From assembly GCF_018403285.1 (NCBI RefSeq), contig NZ_BOSJ01000003.1, positions 248,001 through 312,000 on the forward strand: a DNA stretch of 64,000 bases, written 5' to 3'. Numbering within the stretch: position 1 is the stretch's first letter; every line of letters starts with the position of its first letter. The position numbers and the translations under genes are program-made. Under the pieces are notes generated by a model. That model saw nothing but the letters and a program-made list of their open reading frames with translations. It was not told where the DNA came from and did no database searches. Positions 59,913-64,000 of this stretch are shown here, one piece after another. The stretch comes from Paenibacillus sp. J45TS6 (GTDB taxonomy: Bacteria; Bacillota; Bacilli; Paenibacillales; Paenibacillaceae).

Positions 59913-61949
59913 ATGAACGAACCGTTTAACAATGAAAATAAAAAAACAGAACAATTGAAATCTTTTATACGAGATAATACGGATAAACCGCTAACTTCAA
60001 ATGAAGGAATTAAGATTTCAGATGATGAAAATTCGCTAAAAGCAGGAGACCGCGGACCTACCCTGCTTGAAGATTTTTTGTTTCGGGAGAAGCTTGCTCA
60101 TTTTGACCGTGAGCGAATTCCCGAACGTGTTGTCCATGCCCGGGGATACGGAGCACATGGTATTTTTCAGGTATATGAATCTCAAGAGGAATTAACAATG
60201 GCTCATTTTCTGCAAGATCCCAGCTTGAAAACACCTGTTTTTCTAAGGTTTTCACAAGTTGCAGGATCGAGAGGAGCGAATGAAACAGACCGTGATGTGC
60301 GCGGTTTTGCAACTAAATTTTACACAGAAGAAGGAAATTTTGATCTGGTAGGCAATAATATTCCGATCTTTTTTATTCAGGATAGTATTAAATTTCCGGA
60401 TCTGATCCATGCCGTAAAGCCAGAACCGGATAATGAGATACCGCAAGGACAGACTGCACATGATACGTTTTGGGACTTTGTTACTTCGAATCAAGAGTCG
60501 GCAGCGATGACCCTCTGGATTATGTCGGATCGAACGATTCCTCGCAGTTTCCGCATGATCGAAGGGTTTGGAGTACATACGTTTCGGCTCGTTAATAAAC
60601 ATGGAAAATCACGATTTGTAAAATTTCACTGGAAACCGCTGCTGGGTCTTCATTCTCTCCTATGGGATGAGGCGCAAAAGATTGGGGGTGTTGACCCTGA
60701 CTTCCATCGCAGAGACTTGTGGGAGAATATTGAAGCAGGAAACTATCCAGAATGGGAACTAGGCATTCAGGTCATTGAAGAAGAGGATGAGTATAAATTC
60801 ACCTTTGATATCCTTGACGCTACAAAATTGTGGCCTGAGGAACTCGTTCCGGTACGTAAAATCGGAAAGATGACGCTTAATCGAAATGTAGATAATGTTT
60901 TTGCAGAAACGGAGCAAGTTGCTTTACACCCAGGAAATATCGTCCGCGGAATTGATTTTACGAACGACCCTTTATTACAAGGAAGATTGTTATCCTACAC
61001 AGATACACAAATTTACCGGGTTGGGACGAATTTTCAGCAACTTCCGATTAATAGACCGGTTTGTCCCGTTCATAATAACCAAAGAGACGGTAATGCCAGG
61101 TATGTAATCGACCAAGGGAAAGTAGCCTATCATAACAATTCACTCGCGAATAATACACCCTACACGGTCCCTGGAACAAAAGGAGGTTTTGTAACTTACC
61201 CATCATTAGTACACGGGTATAAAGTAAGAGCTACAGCCCCTAGTTTTGAAGATCATTTTTCACAAGCTAAATTGTTTTGGAATAGTATGAGTCCCGTAGA
61301 AAAACACCACATTATTGACGCTTACTCTTTTGAACTTGGAAAAGTGAACTCGATCGAAATTCGGCAAAAACTGGTGAACATGCTTGCTCATATTGATCGG
61401 GTACTGGCTACACGCGTGGGGGAGAATTTAACTTTACAACCGGCAGATGTTCCCGAATCTACAGTGACTGAATCGAGCCCCGCACTGAGTATGATGAACA
61501 CCCGTTATCTTCCGAATACCTTAAAAGTAGGTGTGCTCGTTGATGAAGGGTTTGCAGGTGAAGAAACAAGAGAAGTATTAGAAATGTTAATTAAAAATGG
61601 ATTGAAACCGGTGATCATCAGTGTTAGAAATGGCATGATTCGTGATGATAAGGGAGACCAGTGGGTAGTCAATGCAAGTTTTTTAACGACATCTCCTGTA
61701 CTTTATGATGGTCTTTACCTAGTAGGAAGTGAGAATGCTGATCCATATTTTAATAACCGGGCGAGGGCATTTATTGTGGAATCTTATAATCATTTTAAAC
61801 CGATTGGAAGTTCACCATTAGGCGAGAAGTTGCTCCAGGAACTCGGCATCGTCGGTAAACCAGGCGTAGTTACTAACCATTCAGCAAAAGTTTTCTCAAA
61901 AGTATTTACCGAAGCCATGGCAAAACAGCGCTTCTGGGATCGTTACTAA
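59913..61949 (+). CDS. katE: Large-subunit catalase (KatE/HPII type)
   Basis: 678 aa, ATG at 59913 with GAGGTGAT. The catalase core has the distal His75 ([12 protein letters not shown]), Asn148 (VGNNIPIFF) and the heme-ligand Tyr362 ([14 protein letters not shown]). The extra about 150 C-terminal residues ([27 protein letters not shown] onward) are the DJ-1/glutaminase-like domain of clade 2 catalases. Detoxifies hydrogen peroxide, often in stationary phase or spores. No PerR box or clear sigma-B promoter was seen upstream. Confidence 0.93.
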   Translation: MNEPFNNENKKTEQLKSFIRDNTDKPLTSNEGIKISDDENSLKAGDRGPTLLEDFLFREKLAHFDRERIPERVVHARGYGAHGIFQVYESQEELTMAHFLQDPSLKTPVFLRFSQVAGSRGANETDRDVRGFATKFYTEEGNFDLVGNNIPIFFIQDSIKFPDLIHAVKPEPDNEIPQGQTAHDTFWDFVTSNQESAAMTLWIMSDRTIPRSFRMIEGFGVHTFRLVNKHGKSRFVKFHWKPLLGLHSLLWDEAQKIGGVDPDFHRRDLWENIEAGNYPEWELGIQVIEEEDEYKFTFDILDATKLWPEELVPVRKIGKMTLNRNVDNVFAETEQVALHPGNIVRGIDFTNDPLLQGRLLSYTDTQIYRVGTNFQQLPINRPVCPVHNNQRDGNARYVIDQGKVAYHNNSLANNTPYTVPGTKGGFVTYPSLVHGYKVRATAPSFEDHFSQAKLFWNSMSPVEKHHIIDAYSFELGKVNSIEIRQKLVNMLAHIDRVLATRVGENLTLQPADVPESTVTESSPALSMMNTRYLPNTLKVGVLVDEGFAGEETREVLEMLIKNGLKPVIISVRNGMIRDDKGDQWVVNASFLTTSPVLYDGLYLVGSENADPYFNNRARAFIVESYNHFKPIGSSPLGEKLLQELGIVGKPGVVTNHSAKVFSKVFTEAMAKQRFWDRY

Positions 61950-61973
61950 GCTCATTCTAGAAAAAAAGTGAAG

Positions 61974-62012
61974 AAAGAGGGTCTTTCCTGAATACAGGAA
62001 GACCCTCTTTCT
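61974..62012. terminator. Bidirectional terminator between catalase and MFS
   Basis: AAAGAGGGTCTTTCCTG / CAGGAAGACCCTCTTT, AATA loop. Confidence 0.9.
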
Positions 62013-62044
62013 ATACATAAAATTATGATTTATAAGTAGTCAAT

Positions 62045-63265
62045 TTATGAATTTGATTCACTGATAAATCTGTTTTTTGCTGCCCCAAGTCCGCAGATGA
62101 AAATTAAGATACTTGCTGCGAACAATAAGAACAGCGGAATCGTCCAGCTTGCAGTCAGATCATGCAGGTAACCAAACATCATAGGACCGACAGCTGCCAT
62201 AAGATAACCAACGGACTGCGCCATACCTGATAATTCGGCTGCTTCACCTGCTGTTTTTGTACGAAGATTGAAAAACATCATTACTAGACCAAAAGAGAAG
62301 GAACCGGCAATTCCAATCAGGGAAACCCAGAGAGGAACGAGGGCGGTACTTCCAAAAATAAGTCCTAAAATTCCAACCGTATACAGCGAGAAAGTAACGT
62401 ATACAAGTGGAGTTTGGCTTTTCATTCGGCTAGCCAAGATCGGAACCAGAAAAGTAAATGGCATCATCGAAAATTGGGTGAGTGATAACATCCACCCGGC
62501 CGTGTCCGCTACCATGCCGCGGTCCATAAGGATCTCTGGCAGCCAGGATACAATATTATAAAAAATAAAAGATTGCAGTCCCATGAAGAAGGTGATCTGC
62601 CAAGCGAGCGGTGACTTCCACATGTTCACCTGAGATCGGTAAGAAGCTGAGGTAGCTGCACTTAGCCGGGCCGATCTCATCCGAGGCAGCCAGGTCGCCA
62701 GGGCAAGAACGGTAAGGATGACCCAGCAAACAAGAGCACCTTTCCAGCCGATTCCAAGCTGCACAGCAAGCGGGATGCTGATTCCAGAAGCGAGAGCACC
62801 GCATATATTCATTGACAGTGTATAGGCACCAGTCATAACTCCTACTTTATTCGGGAATTCCTGCTTCACCAGACTCGGTAAGAGAACATTACATACGGCG
62901 ATGCCAAGTCCAACGAGTATCGTACCTGCAAAAAGGGATCCAGCGCCAAATAAGGTGCGTCCTATGGCCCCAAGCGCAATGAATAACAAGGCACAAAAAA
63001 TAACCCGTTCCATGCCGAATCGGCGTGAAAGTTTTGAAGCAAATGGGGAAAGTACAGCAAAAGCAAGTAAGGGTACAGTGGTAATCATACCGGCTAATGT
63101 GTTCGATATCCCTGTACTTTCTTTAATAGAACCAAGCAATGGTCCGATGGAAGTAATGGGAGCACGTAAATTTGCTCCTACTAAAAGAAGGGCTATTACA
63201 AGAATAAAGCTTTCGCTTATTCTCCATTGCCGCTGCGTTACAGCGGATTTTTCAATTGATTTCAT
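62045..63265 (-). CDS. CynX/NimT-family MFS transporter
   Basis: 406 aa, ATG at 63265; its start overlaps the regulator's end by 14 bases. Twelve membrane helices. The N-terminal LLLVGANLRAPITSIGPLLGSI and the motif SKLSRRFGMERVI match the CynX/NimT group (cyanate, 2-nitroimidazole and related anions). Substrate unknown. Probably under the GntR-type regulator encoded just upstream. Confidence 0.85.
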   Translation of the reverse strand: MKSIEKSAVTQRQWRISESFILVIALLLVGANLRAPITSIGPLLGSIKESTGISNTLAGMITTVPLLAFAVLSPFASKLSRRFGMERVIFCALLFIALGAIGRTLFGAGSLFAGTILVGLGIAVCNVLLPSLVKQEFPNKVGVMTGAYTLSMNICGALASGISIPLAVQLGIGWKGALVCWVILTVLALATWLPRMRSARLSAATSASYRSQVNMWKSPLAWQITFFMGLQSFIFYNIVSWLPEILMDRGMVADTAGWMLSLTQFSMMPFTFLVPILASRMKSQTPLVYVTFSLYTVGILGLIFGSTALVPLWVSLIGIAGSFSFGLVMMFFNLRTKTAGEAAELSGMAQSVGYLMAAVGPMMFGYLHDLTASWTIPLFLLFAASILIFICGLGAAKNRFISESNS

Positions 63266-63959
63266 TCATGCTGCCTCCAAATTGTATAAAATGTTGTTTA
63301 GATTCTTCGATGTAATGATGGACAGCATCTACTGCTCGTACCTGATCTTGTTCTACAATTGCGTTTAACAGTTGTTCATGCGTGTCTTTACTGTAGTAGG
63401 CGTCGCCTGTCTTTGCGGTTATTTTAGTTACCATCTCTTTGAGGGCATCCGTAATATGTTCATAGAGGTCCATTAGAAGACCATTCTTGCTTGCTGCAAC
63501 AATCGCCTTATGAAACGCTACATCCCAATCCGCAAAATCTTCATACTGTCCATTTTGTATCGCTTCATTCTGACACTGAAAACATAGCCTGATTTGTTCT
63601 ATGTCGGACTCGGTTCGGTTATTCGCTGCGAGATAGGCCGCTTCTCGCTCCAAAGCGTGGCGTACTTCGAGAGATTGAATATAATCCGTTCTGTTCACTC
63701 TTTTCTGTAATACGGGACCAAGGGAACTAGATGCAGAAACATAGGTTCCATCGCCTTGCCTCGTTTTCAAAAGTCCCGCATGGGTTAAGGCCTTAATCGC
63801 TTCTCTAAGCGTATTTCGGCTAACTTCCAATTGACCCATCAGTTCGGGTTCAGGGGGAATCTTTGATCCGAGAGGCCATTCTCCCGTTTCAATTAATTGT
63901 TCCAATTGGTCTACAATCTGTTCGGTCAGCGAACGCTTCGTTGTTTTACGTAAATTCAT
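63252..63959 (-). CDS. GntR-family (FadR/FCD subfamily) regulator
   Basis: 235 aa, ATG at 63957-63959, ribosome site GGAGGT. N-terminal winged helix (LTEQIVDQLEQLIETGEWPLGSKIPPEPELMGQLEVSRNTLREAIKAL, GLLKTRQGDGTYV) and FCD effector domain (RHALEREAAYLAANNRTESDIEQI, DVAFHKAIVAASKN, with His ligands for a metal). Regulates the overlapping MFS gene. Despite the subfamily name it is unrelated to the TetR-type FadR at 34.3 kb. Confidence 0.9.
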   Translation of the reverse strand: MNLRKTTKRSLTEQIVDQLEQLIETGEWPLGSKIPPEPELMGQLEVSRNTLREAIKALTHAGLLKTRQGDGTYVSASSSLGPVLQKRVNRTDYIQSLEVRHALEREAAYLAANNRTESDIEQIRLCFQCQNEAIQNGQYEDFADWDVAFHKAIVAASKNGLLMDLYEHITDALKEMVTKITAKTGDAYYSKDTHEQLLNAIVEQDQVRAVDAVHHYIEESKQHFIQFGGSMNEIN

Positions 63960-63969
63960 TTCTGTACCT

Positions 63970-63988
63970 CCAAACGTAGGATGTTTGG
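63970..63988. promoter_or_regulatory. Candidate operator before the GntR regulator
   Basis: CCAAAC-GTAGGAT-GTTTGG dyad, 11 bases before the start codon and next to the ribosome site; a natural place for autorepression. Confidence 0.4.
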
Positions 63989-64000
63989 CCCTTTGATATT

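Overview
The window reads as a chromosomal segment of a low-to-moderate GC, Gram-positive, Paenibacillus-like Firmicute. The support is strong AGGAGG-type ribosome sites, frequent TTG/GTG starts, many intrinsic terminators, a fad regulon with the Bacillus FadR operator, and best-recognised families that are typical of Paenibacillus (WG-repeat proteins, DUF4179 anti-sigma factors, CotH/VTC/DUF4956 clusters, copper-amine-oxidase-type stalk domains). No rRNA, tRNA or CRISPR array was seen.

Layout. 1-7.6 kb: a cut DUF948 gene, a large WG-repeat/DUF3298 protein, a GNAT acetyltransferase, a secreted stalk-domain protein, a spermidine-synthase-fold protein and a TauE/SafE exporter. 7.6-13.3 kb: a minus-strand VTC - DUF4956 - CotH-kinase operon, a shrunken CotH-like paralog with a copied promoter, and a divergent secreted purple-acid-type phosphatase; both minus-strand promoters carry TTnAnn repeats at an 11-bp period, like a PhoP box, which suggests a phosphate-linked surface/polymer module. 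13.5-20.4 kb: a secreted GH43 arabinanase with a cre-like site, a DUF4184 membrane protein, and an ECF sigma/anti-sigma pair with an extra anti-sigma paralog.

20.5-30.5 kb: yebC followed by an AT-rich, partly decayed genomic island. It holds two broken tyrosine recombinases, a broken XRE regulator, a small lipoprotein, a SHOCT protein, an HTH-ImmA/PIN-like toxin-antitoxin-type pair, and a three-gene metallophosphoesterase / middle component / DUF2326 ATPase operon of the ABC three-component (ABC-3C) conflict-system type. A scrambled second yebC 3' end lies at the far edge, marking the likely insertion site. This island is the best candidate for a poorly described defence system.

30.6-46 kb: exonuclease III, an SGNH hydrolase, then a near-complete fatty-acid beta-oxidation regulon: fadR-etfB-etfA leftward behind a perfect FadR operator, and fadF-fadN-fadA-fadE-lcfA-thioesterase rightward. 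A palindromic repeat sits just upstream of both exonuclease III and fadA, and the fadA-fadE gap is full of repeats. 46-64 kb: a secreted beta-propeller protein, a serine-recombinase-fold protein lacking its catalytic residues, a SulP transporter, a PadR regulator with paired operators and its MFS drug pump, a radical SAM protein, a two-component system plus MacB-type ABC transporter, an aldo/keto reductase, a NupC nucleoside transporter with a potentially structured leader, a large-subunit catalase, and a GntR-regulated CynX-type MFS transporter.
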